DNA from: Gammaproteobacteria bacterium
Lineage (GTDB): Bacteria; Pseudomonadota; Gammaproteobacteria; Steroidobacterales; Steroidobacteraceae
Assembly: GCA_020029535.1 (NCBI GenBank)
Contig: JAIBJM010000002.1
Location: forward strand, 1 to 64,000
Length of the DNA stretch: 64,000 nucleotides
Reading direction: 5' to 3'
Shown here: one piece after another, positions 27,005 through 36,372 of the stretch
How the letters are laid out: each line of letters begins with the position of its first letter
How positions within the stretch are numbered: position 1 is the stretch's first letter
Made by a program: the position numbers and the translations under genes
Notes under the pieces: generated by a model
Databases searched by the model: none
Told to the model about the DNA's origin: nothing
What the model saw: only the letters and a program-made list of their open reading frames with translations

Positions 27005-27548
27005 TCTGTGCTTGGCGACGGTTCTGGCGGTGGTTTTGCTCGGGCTGGCGCTGCTGGTTGCCCTGGCTGTCAAACTTACGTCCCGGGGGCCGGTTATCTA
27101 CTGGTCCGAGAGGGTTGGTCGGCACAACTCGCGATTCATGATGCCGAAGTTCCGGTCGATGCGGGCTGGCACGCCCGTGGTGGCCACACATCTGCTGACG
27201 AATGCGGATGCCTGTCTGACGCCGATCGGTTCGTTGCTGCGCAGGAGCAGTCTGGACGAACTGCCGCAGCTGTGGAGCGTCCTGGTGGGCGATATGAGCC
27301 TGGTGGGGCCGCGACCCGCGTTGTTCAACCAGGAGGATCTCATAGCGTTGAGAACCGCCAGGGGCGTGCACGTGCTCAGGCCGGGCCTGACGGGTTGGGC
27401 GCAGGTCAATGGGCGCGACGATCTGCCGGTTTCCGAGAAGGCCGGTCTGGATGCTGAATATCTGCGACGCCGCTCGTTCTGGCTGGATCTGCGGATTCTG
27501 TGCATGACTGCGGCCAAAGTCGTGCGGGGCGCTGGCGTGGCCCACTGA
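26988..27548 (+). CDS. monotopic phosphoglycosyl transferase (PglC/WcaJ C-domain type initiating transferase)
   Basis: This enzyme transfers a phospho-sugar from a UDP-sugar to undecaprenyl phosphate, starting a repeat unit. At 186 residues it is the minimal PglC-like form. It has one re-entrant hydrophobic helix near residues 8-30, then [42 protein letters not shown] followed by PRPAL, and [13 protein letters not shown]. The catalytic Asp-Glu pair lies in SLDELPQ. The upstream epimerase probably makes its UDP-sugar substrate, as in bacillosamine/QuiNAc/FucNAc pathways. Its stop abuts the stop of the minus-strand FkbM-type gene. Confidence 0.9.
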   Translation: MKRAFDLCLATVLAVVLLGLALLVALAVKLTSRGPVIYWSERVGRHNSRFMMPKFRSMRAGTPVVATHLLTNADACLTPIGSLLRRSSLDELPQLWSVLVGDMSLVGPRPALFNQEDLIALRTARGVHVLRPGLTGWAQVNGRDDLPVSEKAGLDAEYLRRRSFWLDLRILCMTAAKVVRGAGVAH

Positions 27549-29072
27549 CTACTCCCGACGCTGCCAGCCTTCCCACACGAACGGGTAGCTGAAGGTGGAG
27601 TAGTGGGTCTTCTCGATCCCTGCGATGAGTTCCTGACGCAACTTGCGCGCCAGCTTGCGGGATATCGGCCGGTCATGGAACTGCACCATTACTTTCTTGC
27701 AGCGTCGCAGCAGGTCCAGTTCCAGCATTCGTTCCAACAGCGGATATTCCCCGCCTTCGATGTTTATCTTCAGCAGATCAATCTCCCCATCGATGGCTGC
27801 GAATGCCTCGGCCACATCCTGCATATGCACAGGGAGGCGTTTCCTGGTGGAGCCGAATTCCGAAGATCCGAGCCCCGCTATGCTCATCGAGGTCTCATAG
27901 GTGTGGTTGCTGAGGCCGACCTTGTACAGCCGGACCTTGTCACTGCCCTTGAATCGTTGTTCCAGCAGCGCGAAATGGTTGGGCATCGGTTCATAGCAAT
28001 GAATCCTGCACTGGTACCGGTGCAGCAGCTTGTCCGCATATTCGCCGTCGAAGGCGCCGACATCGAGCACCAGACTGCCGGAGTCCAGGACATGCTCGTG
28101 AAGATGTTGCTCGCCGTTCTCGAAGAACCGCACCATCTCCGGGTTGTATCGGGAGTGCCGGAGGTACATGGCTCCGGACGCCAGTCTGGGATCTGCCCTG
28201 AGCATGCGTCGCCAGTAATAGAAGTTCGGACTCCAGAGTGCACCGTTGCGCAGGGCCACCAGTCCTTCCCGCAGGTAGTGACGACTCTTGCCTCCGAATG
28301 CCCATACCTGCCGCACGCAGTTTTCAAGCATGATTTTCGACAAACCGATTGGATGGCCTGCGGGGAAGCTTTTGAAGAGCATACGAGTTGTCCAATGCGT
28401 TTTCCATTTGATCAGATACGGTGAGGACATCTTCAGGCGCGGACGCCCGAATTTCTCTGTAATTTCTCCGGTAGGTCCTCGGATTTCGCAGAAGGCAAAA
28501 GCAGTCGGTTCATGGCGGTGATACGCGCGCGTAAAGCCAAACTCCGATACGTAGGTGGCCTGATAGATATTGCGGGGCTGGAATCTCTTGAAATCAATGG
28601 CGGCAAGTGCTTCCCGGCGGTACTTGCCGATGTGCGATTCCCAGATATGGGTTCCGTCGATCTTTTCATGCAGGAAAAGGGCGGCACTGCGTCCGCGACA
28701 ATCTTCGAAGGCAATCTCAAATACCCGGCAATCAACAATTTCACAGGAATGGGGTAGCAGAAAGAAGTTTTCACAAGCGGTATTGTCGTACGCCCAAAGC
28801 AGTCCGCCGAATTCAAACGAATTGCTTTCCAGTCTGCCCAAGGTGATTGGCAAGTGGCGGTATCTGGCCAGCACCTCCTGATACAGCGGCTCAACTTCGC
28901 TGCGGTATTGGTTGATGACCACACAGATCTGGTAGCGCGCGTAGTTGCCAAACGAGGCAAGAAGATTGTCCAGGAACTTCAGTCCCGAGACATGGCTGGG
29001 GATGACGATCAGATCGTTACCGCCACCGCTGTCTGCAGGCTTGTCCGGAGTTTTCTCTGCAACTATGATCAC
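27549..29072 (-). CDS. fusion: GT-A-like N-terminal domain plus FkbM-family methyltransferase
   Basis: A 507-residue two-part protein on the minus strand. The C-terminal part (from about residue 310) is an FkbM-type SAM methyltransferase: [34 protein letters not shown], and [18 protein letters not shown] with the conserved D/N-x-E-G-x-E core. The N-terminal 250 residues begin [20 protein letters not shown] and include [16 protein letters not shown] and [11 protein letters not shown]. They look like a nucleotide-diphospho-sugar transferase-like fold, but I cannot name a family. The best start is GTG 29072; no ATG is available nearby. Its start is only six bases from the start of the divergent methyltransferase, so the regulatory regions must overlap the coding sequences. 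Confidence 0.75.
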   Translation of the reverse strand: MIIVAEKTPDKPADSGGGNDLIVIPSHVSGLKFLDNLLASFGNYARYQICVVINQYRSEVEPLYQEVLARYRHLPITLGRLESNSFEFGGLLWAYDNTACENFFLLPHSCEIVDCRVFEIAFEDCRGRSAALFLHEKIDGTHIWESHIGKYRREALAAIDFKRFQPRNIYQATYVSEFGFTRAYHRHEPTAFAFCEIRGPTGEITEKFGRPRLKMSSPYLIKWKTHWTTRMLFKSFPAGHPIGLSKIMLENCVRQVWAFGGKSRHYLREGLVALRNGALWSPNFYYWRRMLRADPRLASGAMYLRHSRYNPEMVRFFENGEQHLHEHVLDSGSLVLDVGAFDGEYADKLLHRYQCRIHCYEPMPNHFALLEQRFKGSDKVRLYKVGLSNHTYETSMSIAGLGSSEFGSTRKRLPVHMQDVAEAFAAIDGEIDLLKINIEGGEYPLLERMLELDLLRRCKKVMVQFHDRPISRKLARKLRQELIAGIEKTHYSTFSYPFVWEGWQRRE

Positions 29073-29078
29073 TGGATC

Positions 29079-29756
29079 GTGTGCAATATCGGTTGTTTGT
29101 TGTTTTGCTTCAGATCACTGACGCCGGATTCGGTCCGCGGCAGGCGTGTGCTGGAGGCAGGTTCCGCCAATGTCAACGGCGGAGTGCGGGCAGCGTTACA
29201 GCGCTGGGAACCGGCAGAGTATGTGGGTATCGACATCGCGCCTGGCAAAAACGTGGACCTTGTCTGTTCCATAGAAGACATACCTGAACAATTTGGTGCG
29301 AACTCTTTTGACGTGGTGATTTCGACCGAGGTGCTGGAGCATATTCGAGATTGGAAGACTGCGGTCAGGAATCTGAAGTATGTATTGAAACCCGGCGGAC
29401 AACTGCTGCTGACGACCAGGTCATATGGAATGCGATACCATGGCTACCCGCAGGATTTCTGGCGGTTCGAGGATGAGGATTTCCAGCGGATATTCGCCGA
29501 CATGGATATCCTCGCTCTTGAAAAGGACACGGACCTTCCAGGCATCATGATCTCTGCGCGCAAGGTCACGGGGGCAACTGAAGTGGCTCTGGATGATATC
29601 CTGATCTACAGCATTGTATCCGGAGCCAAGCGAGCGTCGGTTCTGGACAGCGATCTGCGCGGGCGGCACTTCAGGCGGTTGCTGAGGCGTGAAAGGCTCT
29701 GTAGTTACCTGGAACGGCTTTACTACAGGGTTCTTAATGTCGTGAGAATTTACTGA
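29079..29756 (+). CDS. class I SAM-dependent methyltransferase
   Basis: A methyltransferase of about 225 residues. SAM motif I is GRRVLEAGSANVNGG, where EAG takes the place of the usual xGxG core, followed by YVGIDIAPGKNVDLVC and FDVVISTEVLEHIRDW, which are clear Methyltransf_11 features. The later PGGQLLLTTRSYG is also typical. The start is uncertain: GTG 29079 is the first candidate that does not run back through the divergent FkbM-type gene. A frame start at 28854 would overlap that gene by 219 bases and is not credible. It precedes a GT2 gene by 13 bases. Confidence 0.72.
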   Translation: MCNIGCLLFCFRSLTPDSVRGRRVLEAGSANVNGGVRAALQRWEPAEYVGIDIAPGKNVDLVCSIEDIPEQFGANSFDVVISTEVLEHIRDWKTAVRNLKYVLKPGGQLLLTTRSYGMRYHGYPQDFWRFEDEDFQRIFADMDILALEKDTDLPGIMISARKVTGATEVALDDILIYSIVSGAKRASVLDSDLRGRHFRRLLRRERLCSYLERLYYRVLNVVRIY

Positions 29757-29769
29757 GCGGTCTCGCGTG

Positions 29770-30687
29770 ATGACTTGCGCTCCGTCGGTTGGTATTGTCA
29801 TCGTCAACTACAATAGCGGCGCATGGGTCGAAGGACTGCTTGATTCGCTGGCCAGCCTCAACTATCCGAATGTAGCGCTGATAGTTGTGGACTCTGCCTC
29901 TGCAGACGGCTCTCTGCAACTGATCCAGCGCCGTCGGCCGGATGCGATCATGGTGTGTCCCGGCGACAACGTAGGCACCGCGCGTGGCAATAACCTGGGC
30001 GCGCAGATCTGTCTGGACCGCGGATTCGACTACATTCTCTTCCTGAACGATGACACCACCCACGAGCCCGATTTCCTGCGGCGGTTGATTGATGCGGCGG
30101 ATCCGCGCACCTTGACTGTGCCGCGCATCCTGTATAGCGAAGATCATCGGCTCATCAATACACACGCCGGTGATTTCGATTGGGACCTCGGTCTGTTCCG
30201 CAATACCTACCATGGTCGGCCGGATGGTCCCGAGACGCGGCAGCCCCGTACTCTGCAAACCGCCAGCTTCTGCTGCCTGCTGATGCCGGCACAGGCATTC
30301 CGCGACGCGGGTCCGCTGGATGAGAAATTCTTCATGTACTACGAGGAAACCGACCTGCTGCAGCGAGTGCTGATCGCTGGCTACAGGATGCTTTATGTGC
30401 CGGAGGCCGTCATCTATCACCGCGAAAGCGCTTCGAGCGGCGGTGGCTGGGTCACTCCATTCAAGCTTTACTATGGGACGCGCAACCGTCCCTATCTGGT
30501 GCGCAAACACGCCCGGTCTCGATTACGCTATGCGATATTCGTGCTGTATTACAGCGTGACGCGTTTACTGCATGCGGTCCGCTATATCCTCCGTGGTCAA
30601 CTGCGACTGCTGCGCGCAATGATGCTGGGAATGCGCGACTATTGCAGCGGACGCATGGGGCATACGCTGGATGTGCGGGACTTCTGA
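29770..30687 (+). CDS. GT2-family glycosyltransferase (WbbL-like)
   Basis: An inverting GT-A transferase. The start VGIVIVNYNSGAWVEGLLDSL, VVDSASADGS, NVGTARGNNLGAQI and LFLNDDTTHEPDFL give the donor site, with the DxD-like DDT. The acceptor side has DEKFFMYYEETDLLQRVLIAG, including the conserved ED-like pair. This organisation resembles rhamnosyltransferase WbbL-type enzymes, and the substrate is not certain. ATG 29770 is preferred; GTG 29767 is one codon earlier. The C-terminus has hydrophobic and basic segments that may associate with the membrane. Confidence 0.87.
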   Translation: MTCAPSVGIVIVNYNSGAWVEGLLDSLASLNYPNVALIVVDSASADGSLQLIQRRRPDAIMVCPGDNVGTARGNNLGAQICLDRGFDYILFLNDDTTHEPDFLRRLIDAADPRTLTVPRILYSEDHRLINTHAGDFDWDLGLFRNTYHGRPDGPETRQPRTLQTASFCCLLMPAQAFRDAGPLDEKFFMYYEETDLLQRVLIAGYRMLYVPEAVIYHRESASSGGGWVTPFKLYYGTRNRPYLVRKHARSRLRYAIFVLYYSVTRLLHAVRYILRGQLRLLRAMMLGMRDYCSGRMGHTLDVRDF

Positions 30688-30692
30688 TCCAG

Positions 30693-31829
30693 GTGTCATT
30701 GCGTATTGCCATCGACGCATCGGCCGTACCGCAGCAGTCCGCGGGTGCTGGTGTCTACACCTGTCAGCTGGTGCGTGCACTCGCCGCACTCGGAGCGCCC
30801 CATCAACTTGTGGTGTTCGCCCGACCTGGGTTGTTTGATGATCTGTCCGGGCAGCACTTGGAGCTGGTCTCCGTCAACATGCCGACCCGCAGTGGTCGGC
30901 TGATCTGGGAGCAGACCCAGTTGCCCCGGTTGTTGCATCGCCTGCATATTGACGTACTGCACTCTCCACATCATCACACACCTGTTGCCGGTCGGCTTCT
31001 GTACGGCGCCCGTACCAGACTTGTTGTTACGTTGCATGATCTGATATTCATGCTGCTCCCCGAGCGATATTCACTTGCACGGTGGCTATACATGCAAACG
31101 GTAACCCGAGTTTCGGCACGCGCCGCAGATGCTTTCATTACACCATCGAAGACCGTACGTGACGATGTCATCCGGAAGCTCGGCATTCGTGCCGATCGTG
31201 TCGTGGCCATTCCTGAGGCGGCATCGCCGGACTATGTGCCGGCGTCACCGGCACGGGTCGAGCAGCTTCGCGCACACTATGGACTGCCGCACCGGTACAT
31301 GCTGAGTGTTGGCACTCTGGAGCCGGGCAAGAACCGAACGCAGCTGTTGCGAGCGATGGCGCTGCTGCGCGACAGCGGCGTCGATTGCCACCTGGTGATC
31401 GCTGGGCAGCCTGCGTGGAATCACCGGTCTGATTACGATCTGACAGATCAGTTGCAGCTGCGCAACCGTGTGAAGTTTCTCGGCTATGTTCCCGCCCTGG
31501 ACATGCCGACGCTTTACAGCGGCGCCTTGTTGCTGGTCTTTCCCTCTCTGCATGAGGGATTCGGTCTGCCAATACTGGAAGCCATGGCCTGTGGTGTACC
31601 GGTAGTCACATCGAATCGGTCCGCGACCGCAGAGACGGCGGGTGACGCTGCTCTGCTAGTCGATCCGGGCGATGCTGCTGCGCTTGCCGAAGCGATGGAG
31701 TTGCTGCTCGGCGACGCGGCGTTGCGCGCTGATCTGCGCGCGCGCGGGCATGCGCAGGCGGCCAAGTTTTCGTGGCAACGGACCGCACGTGAAACGCTGC
31801 AGCAGTATGAGCGCGTAGCCGTGTCATGA
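30693..31829 (+). CDS. GT4-family glycosyltransferase (mannosyltransferase-like)
   Basis: A GT-B transferase. LRIAIDASAVPQQSAGAGVYTCQLVRAL at the start is the hallmark of GT4 mannosyltransferase-like enzymes. It has DVLHSPHHHTP, VVTLHDLIFMLLPERYS, SVGTLEPGKNRTQLLRAM, FLGYVPALDMPTLYSGA and the EX7E motif in HEGFGLPILEAMACG. I start at GTG 30693, six bases after the upstream stop; TTG 30699 is the alternative. The stop overlaps the next GT2 gene by four bases, making a three-glycosyltransferase run from 29770 to 32713. Confidence 0.87.
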   Translation: MSLRIAIDASAVPQQSAGAGVYTCQLVRALAALGAPHQLVVFARPGLFDDLSGQHLELVSVNMPTRSGRLIWEQTQLPRLLHRLHIDVLHSPHHHTPVAGRLLYGARTRLVVTLHDLIFMLLPERYSLARWLYMQTVTRVSARAADAFITPSKTVRDDVIRKLGIRADRVVAIPEAASPDYVPASPARVEQLRAHYGLPHRYMLSVGTLEPGKNRTQLLRAMALLRDSGVDCHLVIAGQPAWNHRSDYDLTDQLQLRNRVKFLGYVPALDMPTLYSGALLLVFPSLHEGFGLPILEAMACGVPVVTSNRSATAETAGDAALLVDPGDAAALAEAMELLLGDAALRADLRARGHAQAAKFSWQRTARETLQQYERVAVS

Positions 31830-32713
31830 ACCAGACACCCGTCGTCAGCGTCGTTATCGTGACTTTCAATGGCCTTGACTGTGTCCGAGGCTGTCTGGCC
31901 TCGATCTATCGGCATATGCACAATGTCGCGACAGAGGTCATCGTCGTCGACAATGCATCAGCGGACGGCACGCCCGACATGATCGCCGCCGAGTTTCCGC
32001 AAGTCCGGTTGATCCGACGCCGGACCAACAGCGGATTCTCCGGTGGCGTGAACGAGGGTATCGGGTGCGCCCACGGGCGGGTCTATTTCATTCTCAATCC
32101 CGACACAGAGATCGGCGGCGATGTACTGTCACCCATGCTTATGTATCTGGAGCGACATCCCGATGTGGGTTTGCTCGGGCCGAAACTCTTGAACACGGAT
32201 GGAACCGTCCAGCTCTCATGCCGTGCTTTTCCGGATTTCGGTGCCGCTCTGTTCGGGCGCAATGCCTTGCTTACGCGACTTTTTTCCGGTAGCCAGGCTT
32301 CCAGCCGCTTTCTGATGAAGGACTTTGCCCGCGATACCATCCGCGATGTCGATTGGCTGTCGGGCGCAGCCTGGTTGCTGCCGCGCCCGACGGTGGATGC
32401 GGTTGGCATGCTGGACGAGGCGTATTTCTGGTCGGTCGAGGACGTCGATTACTGCCAGCGTGTCCATCGTGCGGGTTTGCGTGTGGTTTTTTTTCCTGAC
32501 ACAAGCCTGTTGCACAGAATCGGCGGCAGCTCGGCGAGCGCACCGGCGCTGGCGATCATCGCACGACATCGAGGGTTATGGCGTTACTACAGGAAATACA
32601 TGCGACCTGCGGATGTGTTTACGCAAATCATTCTGGACGGGACAGTGGCGGTAGGAGTCCTGATGCGTTGTGGTGCGCACCTGATTGCCTGCGCGATGCG
32701 GAGTCGCGGCTGA
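31826..32713 (+). CDS. GT2-family glycosyltransferase (WbbL/rhamnosyltransferase-like)
   Basis: A second GT2 enzyme of the same subgroup as the one at 29770. It has VSVVIVTFNGLDCVRGCLASI, VDNASADGTPDMIAAEFP, NSGFSGGVNEGI, FILNPDTEIG with the metal-binding D-x-D, and DEAYFWSVEDVDYCQRVHRAG. About 295 residues is standard. The C-terminal YYRKYMRPADVF segment is common in rhamnosyltransferase-like proteins. ATG 31826 overlaps the upstream stop by four bases and the gene's own TGA shares a base with the next ATG. Confidence 0.88.
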   Translation: MNQTPVVSVVIVTFNGLDCVRGCLASIYRHMHNVATEVIVVDNASADGTPDMIAAEFPQVRLIRRRTNSGFSGGVNEGIGCAHGRVYFILNPDTEIGGDVLSPMLMYLERHPDVGLLGPKLLNTDGTVQLSCRAFPDFGAALFGRNALLTRLFSGSQASSRFLMKDFARDTIRDVDWLSGAAWLLPRPTVDAVGMLDEAYFWSVEDVDYCQRVHRAGLRVVFFPDTSLLHRIGGSSASAPALAIIARHRGLWRYYRKYMRPADVFTQIILDGTVAVGVLMRCGAHLIACAMRSRG

Positions 32714-33495
32714 TGGCAAACGTGCCGATGCTATGTATTGGCCATAGCCATCTGTTCTGCGTTCAATCCGCAGCGGTTGCGCAGGGCGTCGCTATCGACG
32801 CCATCAATTTCTGGGAGCGCAGAGATTTGCTGAAGGATCTCCCAGGTTTGCCGACGGGGTTGGAGCAGCGACTTCGCGAACATCCTGGCACCGTGTACTC
32901 CTTCGTCGGAGGCGCAGCGCATAGTGTCCTGGGTTTGCATGCTCATCCGCGGCGCTACGATTTCGTGTTGCCGGAGGCTCCAAACCTGCCACTGGATTCG
33001 AAAGCAGAAGTGCTGCCTGTGGATGCGGTGCGTACCATCCTCAGTCAGGGTATCCAGCCGGAACTGGAATTGATGAAAAACCTGCGGGGGCTGGCGCAAC
33101 ATCGGGTGGTGCACCTCGAATCACCGCCACCTTGCGATGACGCAAGGGTTATGGCAGCCGCCAGATTGATCCAGGAATATCTTCTTACCCCTCGCGGGGG
33201 TTACCTGCCGAGTACCGGCTGGTTCACAAGATTCAGACAAAGAATTGCCCTCAGACTGCGGTTGTCAGGCAAGGTGGACGATACTGCTTCAATGGTTCGG
33301 CATTACAAACTGTGGCGCCTGCATTCCGAGATTGTGGCCGGCTTCTGTGCCGAGTCGGGCATCGAGTTTATCCCGAATCCTGATCAGGCCACCGATTCGC
33401 GAGGTTTCATTCGGACTGAATTCCTTCGGGATGGAGTCCATGCGAATCGCCGTTACGGCGAGTTGTTGCTGCAGCAGATGGGGGAATTGGTGTGA
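32713..33495 (+). CDS. unrecognised protein, possibly SGNH-hydrolase-like
   Basis: A 260-residue protein without signal peptide or membrane segment. The start VPMLCIGHSHLFCVQSAA resembles a SGNH-type block I (G-H-S-H in place of G-D-S) and the C-terminal RDGVHANRRYGELLLQQM has a D-x-x-H arrangement like block V of SGNH hydrolases. The middle is unfamiliar. If active it could be an O-acyl esterase or acyltransferase acting on sugars. It overlaps the GSCFA-domain gene that follows, and both may act on the same modification. The SGNH assignment is inference from two short motifs. Confidence 0.55.
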   Translation: MANVPMLCIGHSHLFCVQSAAVAQGVAIDAINFWERRDLLKDLPGLPTGLEQRLREHPGTVYSFVGGAAHSVLGLHAHPRRYDFVLPEAPNLPLDSKAEVLPVDAVRTILSQGIQPELELMKNLRGLAQHRVVHLESPPPCDDARVMAAARLIQEYLLTPRGGYLPSTGWFTRFRQRIALRLRLSGKVDDTASMVRHYKLWRLHSEIVAGFCAESGIEFIPNPDQATDSRGFIRTEFLRDGVHANRRYGELLLQQMGELV

Positions 33496-34547
33496 GCCAT
33501 CCTTACAGCGGAATTCCAGAATATCGCCGCTGGAAACTAGCGGTGGCGGGTGTGCAACCAAGTGAACTCGATCCTGTCGTCAGGTTTCCGTTCGTCATTT
33601 CGCCGGATCACAAGGTTGCGGTGGCCGGCAGCTGCTTCGCGCAGCATGTCGCACGGCGTCTGCGGTCACGCGGACTCAATTTTTTCGACGTTGAGCCGGC
33701 GCATCCGCTGCTGCCTGACGACACGGTTGCGGAATTCTGTTATGGCCAGTTTTCCGCGCGCTTCGGTAACATCTATACCTCGCGACAGCTGCTACAACTG
33801 CTGCGTCGTGCCTATGGCCGGTTCCAGCCTGCAGAGGATGTCTGGGCGGAGTCGGGCCGATATTTCGACCCGTTCCGACCCACGATTCAACCGAACGGGT
33901 TTGCTACCCGACAGGAATACGATGCCGACCGGAGACAGCATTTCGCGGCAGTCCGGCGCATGTTCGAGCAGGCCGATGTGTTCATCTTCACGCTCGGCTT
34001 GACCGAATGCTGGGTCTCGCGAACCGATGGCGCCGTGTTCCCGCTCTGTCCCGGAACTGCCGCGGGTCAATTCGATCCGTTCCGGCACGCTTTCGCGAAT
34101 CTTACGGTCGAGGATGTGGTGGCCGACATGACGGTCTTCCTGGCTGAGCTTCGCGCCATCAATCCAGCGGTCAGGGTCGTGCTGACCGTATCACCCGTCC
34201 CGTTGGTGGCCACCGCGCTGGATCGCCATGTGCTGGTATCCACCGTCGCGTCGAAGGCGGTGCTGCGGGTAGCGGTCGAACGGCTGACAGAATTGCCCGG
34301 GGTGACCTACTTTCCGTCTTATGAAATCATCACCAGCCCCTCGGCTCGCGGCAGTTACTTTGCCGAGGATCTTCGTTCCATTCGCGAGGAGGGCGTACGG
34401 CACGTGATGGATCTGTTCTTCAAGCACGTCGGTGCGTCTGACGTGAAGCGGATGCCACCTTCGTCCGAACCCAAGGCAGATCTGTTCCGGACTGCGATGC
34501 AGAATGTTGTCGACACCATGTGCGACGAACTGCGGTTGGATCCCTGA
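33492..34547 (+). CDS. GSCFA-domain protein
   Basis: The defining motif of the family, AVAGSCFAQHVARRL, is at about residues 44-58. It is followed by FCYGQFSARFGNIYTSRQLLQLL, VFIFTLGLTECWV and VVLTVSPVPLVATAL, then SYEIITS. GSCFA proteins are SGNH-like hydrolase relatives of unknown substrate, commonly found in polysaccharide loci. At 351 residues the length is normal, and the protein is predicted to be cytoplasmic. It overlaps the preceding SGNH-like gene by four bases. Its stop lies four bases from the end of the convergent PhyH gene. Confidence 0.83.
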   Translation: MSHPYSGIPEYRRWKLAVAGVQPSELDPVVRFPFVISPDHKVAVAGSCFAQHVARRLRSRGLNFFDVEPAHPLLPDDTVAEFCYGQFSARFGNIYTSRQLLQLLRRAYGRFQPAEDVWAESGRYFDPFRPTIQPNGFATRQEYDADRRQHFAAVRRMFEQADVFIFTLGLTECWVSRTDGAVFPLCPGTAAGQFDPFRHAFANLTVEDVVADMTVFLAELRAINPAVRVVLTVSPVPLVATALDRHVLVSTVASKAVLRVAVERLTELPGVTYFPSYEIITSPSARGSYFAEDLRSIREEGVRHVMDLFFKHVGASDVKRMPPSSEPKADLFRTAMQNVVDTMCDELRLDP

Positions 34548-34551
34548 ACGC

Positions 34552-35373
34552 CTATAACCGGATCGGCCGGGGGTCGTATTCCGTCGGATAGGTGGAGGGC
34601 GCGAAGAACCAGGTCTCGAGTGCGCGGCGATCTTCGGAATAGGCGGGGCCGATCGAGGTCCTGTGCAGGCACAACTGGTCGAACATCAGTGCATCGCCGG
34701 GCGCACACACGGGCACGACGCTGCGCGGCGATGCACCCATCGCCTGCTTGTGACCAACGGCCCAATTGAATTTCGCGTCGCCGCCGCCGGTGGGCACAAT
34801 ACCGGCCTGGCGCGTCAGGCCGATTTCCACGCTGGCCGCCCGCTCACCGCAGGGGGTCAGGGCGAGCCACACGTTCAGGACACGCGTACCCGGGCCGAGG
34901 AATGCGCCGTCCTGATGCCAGCCGACTGGGTAAACCCGACTGCCCACCGTGCGCCGCAATGTGGACTTTCGTGAGGAGAGCACCGGCGTTTCACCCAGAT
35001 GCGCAGCCACCAGATCGATGATAGCTGCGCGGCGGTAGGTATCCAGGACCTGCCGCAACATCGCCGGGCTGTCTGCCAGCAGGGTGCAATCGCTGTTCTG
35101 TACCCATTTCCGCGCGATGCCCAGATCCGTGGTGCCATCGTCGAAAGGGGTATACCAGTCCCGATTGCCTCCAAATCGCTTTGTAGCGGCGGTGAGCGCG
35201 GTCTGAAAGGCATGATCGAGCTGGGTAGCAGTGCTCTCGGAAAGAAGTCCGCGCACCAAAATGACTCCGTGTTTTGCTATGGCCGCGTTCAGTATCGCTA
35301 CATTGAGATCAGCTGCAGGTACCTCCGGCAGAGAAGATTCCTCGCCAATGATCGGTGTACTCATGGTGGTCAT
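34552..35373 (-). CDS. phytanoyl-CoA dioxygenase (PhyH) family oxygenase
   Basis: A 2-oxoglutarate/Fe(II)-dependent oxygenase of 273 residues. The iron facial triad is His153 and Asp155 in VGWHQDGAF and the distal His237 in QLCLHRTS, with a following Arg-rich segment (SEDRRALETW) for 2-oxoglutarate. The family hydroxylates or otherwise oxidises small molecules, including sugar derivatives, fatty acids and antibiotics. It forms a two-gene minus-strand unit with the PhyH gene at 35373-36230, sharing one base (TAATG). Its C-terminus is recognisably similar to the remnant at 56523-56666. The substrate is unknown. Confidence 0.82.
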   Translation of the reverse strand: MTTMSTPIIGEESSLPEVPAADLNVAILNAAIAKHGVILVRGLLSESTATQLDHAFQTALTAATKRFGGNRDWYTPFDDGTTDLGIARKWVQNSDCTLLADSPAMLRQVLDTYRRAAIIDLVAAHLGETPVLSSRKSTLRRTVGSRVYPVGWHQDGAFLGPGTRVLNVWLALTPCGERAASVEIGLTRQAGIVPTGGGDAKFNWAVGHKQAMGASPRSVVPVCAPGDALMFDQLCLHRTSIGPAYSEDRRALETWFFAPSTYPTEYDPRPIRL

Positions 35374-36230
35374 TATTGGTTGCGATAGTGCAGATCGAAA
35401 TCGGGCATCTTGGCAAGGTCCGCAGGCACCACGCGATCAAGGATCTTGGACTGCTGGATAAAGTTGGGGTGATCGTGGGAGCGGATGATCGGGTCATTGC
35501 GCTTCGTGTTGTAGCACCCCAGCAGCGCAAGCCGTGATCGCTCGGAGCGATTGGCATCCGAAGCGTGCAATGTATTGCAATGGAATATGACTGCATCGCC
35601 AGGTTCCATCTCGATGTAGTCCTCGGGCAGACGCGCAAGTATCGCGGGAAGCCGCTCGGGATCGACAGAACTGTCAGATGCATCGAAGCGCTTGTGCTCG
35701 ATGCGGCCGAGGCGATGCGAACCGCGCACCAGTCTGAGACAGCCATTTCCCCGGTCGGCGCGATCCACGGCGATGTAGCAGGTTGCAAGATCCGGCCACA
35801 AGCAACCCATTCCATACCAATAGAAATAGTCCTGATGGTGCTTGAAACCTGGCATGTCCGGGTATTTCAGCGCCACCTTGTTGTGATAGACATAGACTTC
35901 ATCATCGAATACCCGTTCGATTACTTCGATGATTTTTGCCGACCTCGTGAACTTGGCGAACAGATCGTCGCCACTGGTGTCGTTCCATACGATGATGGTG
36001 TCGAATGAAGGGTATTTCTTCTTCCTGAACTTGGCTTGGGCGTTGCGGAAGTGGGTGTTCATCCGCTCATTGGAAACGATGGCTTTGCGCAGAATGGCGA
36101 TCTCATCCGCGGCAAATGCCGAGTTCAGGACAGTATACCCATTGCGATTGAATTCATCGACATGGCCAGCGAGCTTGTCAGCCGCCGCTGCCGCCGTTAC
36201 TTTTCCTCCGGCAGCGATCTGTAATTGCAT
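35373..36230 (-). CDS. phytanoyl-CoA dioxygenase (PhyH) family oxygenase
   Basis: A second PhyH-type oxygenase, 285 residues, first gene of a minus-strand pair. Iron ligands are His132 and Asp134 in FKHHQDYFYWYG and the distal His222 in HCNTLHAS; the Arg of ANRSERSRLALLG is the likely 2-oxoglutarate anchor. It shows DRGNGCLRLVRGSH, a typical PhyH strand. It is not closely similar to its neighbour at 34552, so they are not a recent duplication. A GGGGG ribosome-like site lies shortly before ATG 36230. Hydroxylation of a sugar or of an acyl/amino-acid substituent is a guess from the locus. Confidence 0.85.
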   Translation of the reverse strand: MQLQIAAGGKVTAAAAADKLAGHVDEFNRNGYTVLNSAFAADEIAILRKAIVSNERMNTHFRNAQAKFRKKKYPSFDTIIVWNDTSGDDLFAKFTRSAKIIEVIERVFDDEVYVYHNKVALKYPDMPGFKHHQDYFYWYGMGCLWPDLATCYIAVDRADRGNGCLRLVRGSHRLGRIEHKRFDASDSSVDPERLPAILARLPEDYIEMEPGDAVIFHCNTLHASDANRSERSRLALLGCYNTKRNDPIIRSHDHPNFIQQSKILDRVVPADLAKMPDFDLHYRNQ

Positions 36231-36266
36231 AGCTAACCCCCGTAGTTCTTATGCTGCCAGATTCTA

Positions 36267-36365
36267 CCCAGCTTCGTGTCCTCGTGCGATATGTAAGGGC
36301 TTGTCAACGTAGAGAACGCGGCTCTTTGGCCAGACGAGGTCGCCAAGGTGTTCGAGATGCCGCAT
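36267..36365 (-). other. short unassigned reading frame between two minus-strand genes
   Basis: The 142-base gap between the acyltransferase and PhyH genes contains a 32-codon minus-strand frame beginning MRHLEHLGDLVWPKS that runs to a stop near 36267. It has no convincing ribosome site and no recognised similarity. It could be a remnant of a lost gene or chance. Confidence 0.15.
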
Positions 36366-36372
36366 GACTAGA

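Noticed and set aside
28854..29078. Upstream extension of the methyltransferase at 29079
   Set aside because: It would overlap the divergent FkbM-type gene completely, and the added residues show no methyltransferase sequence.
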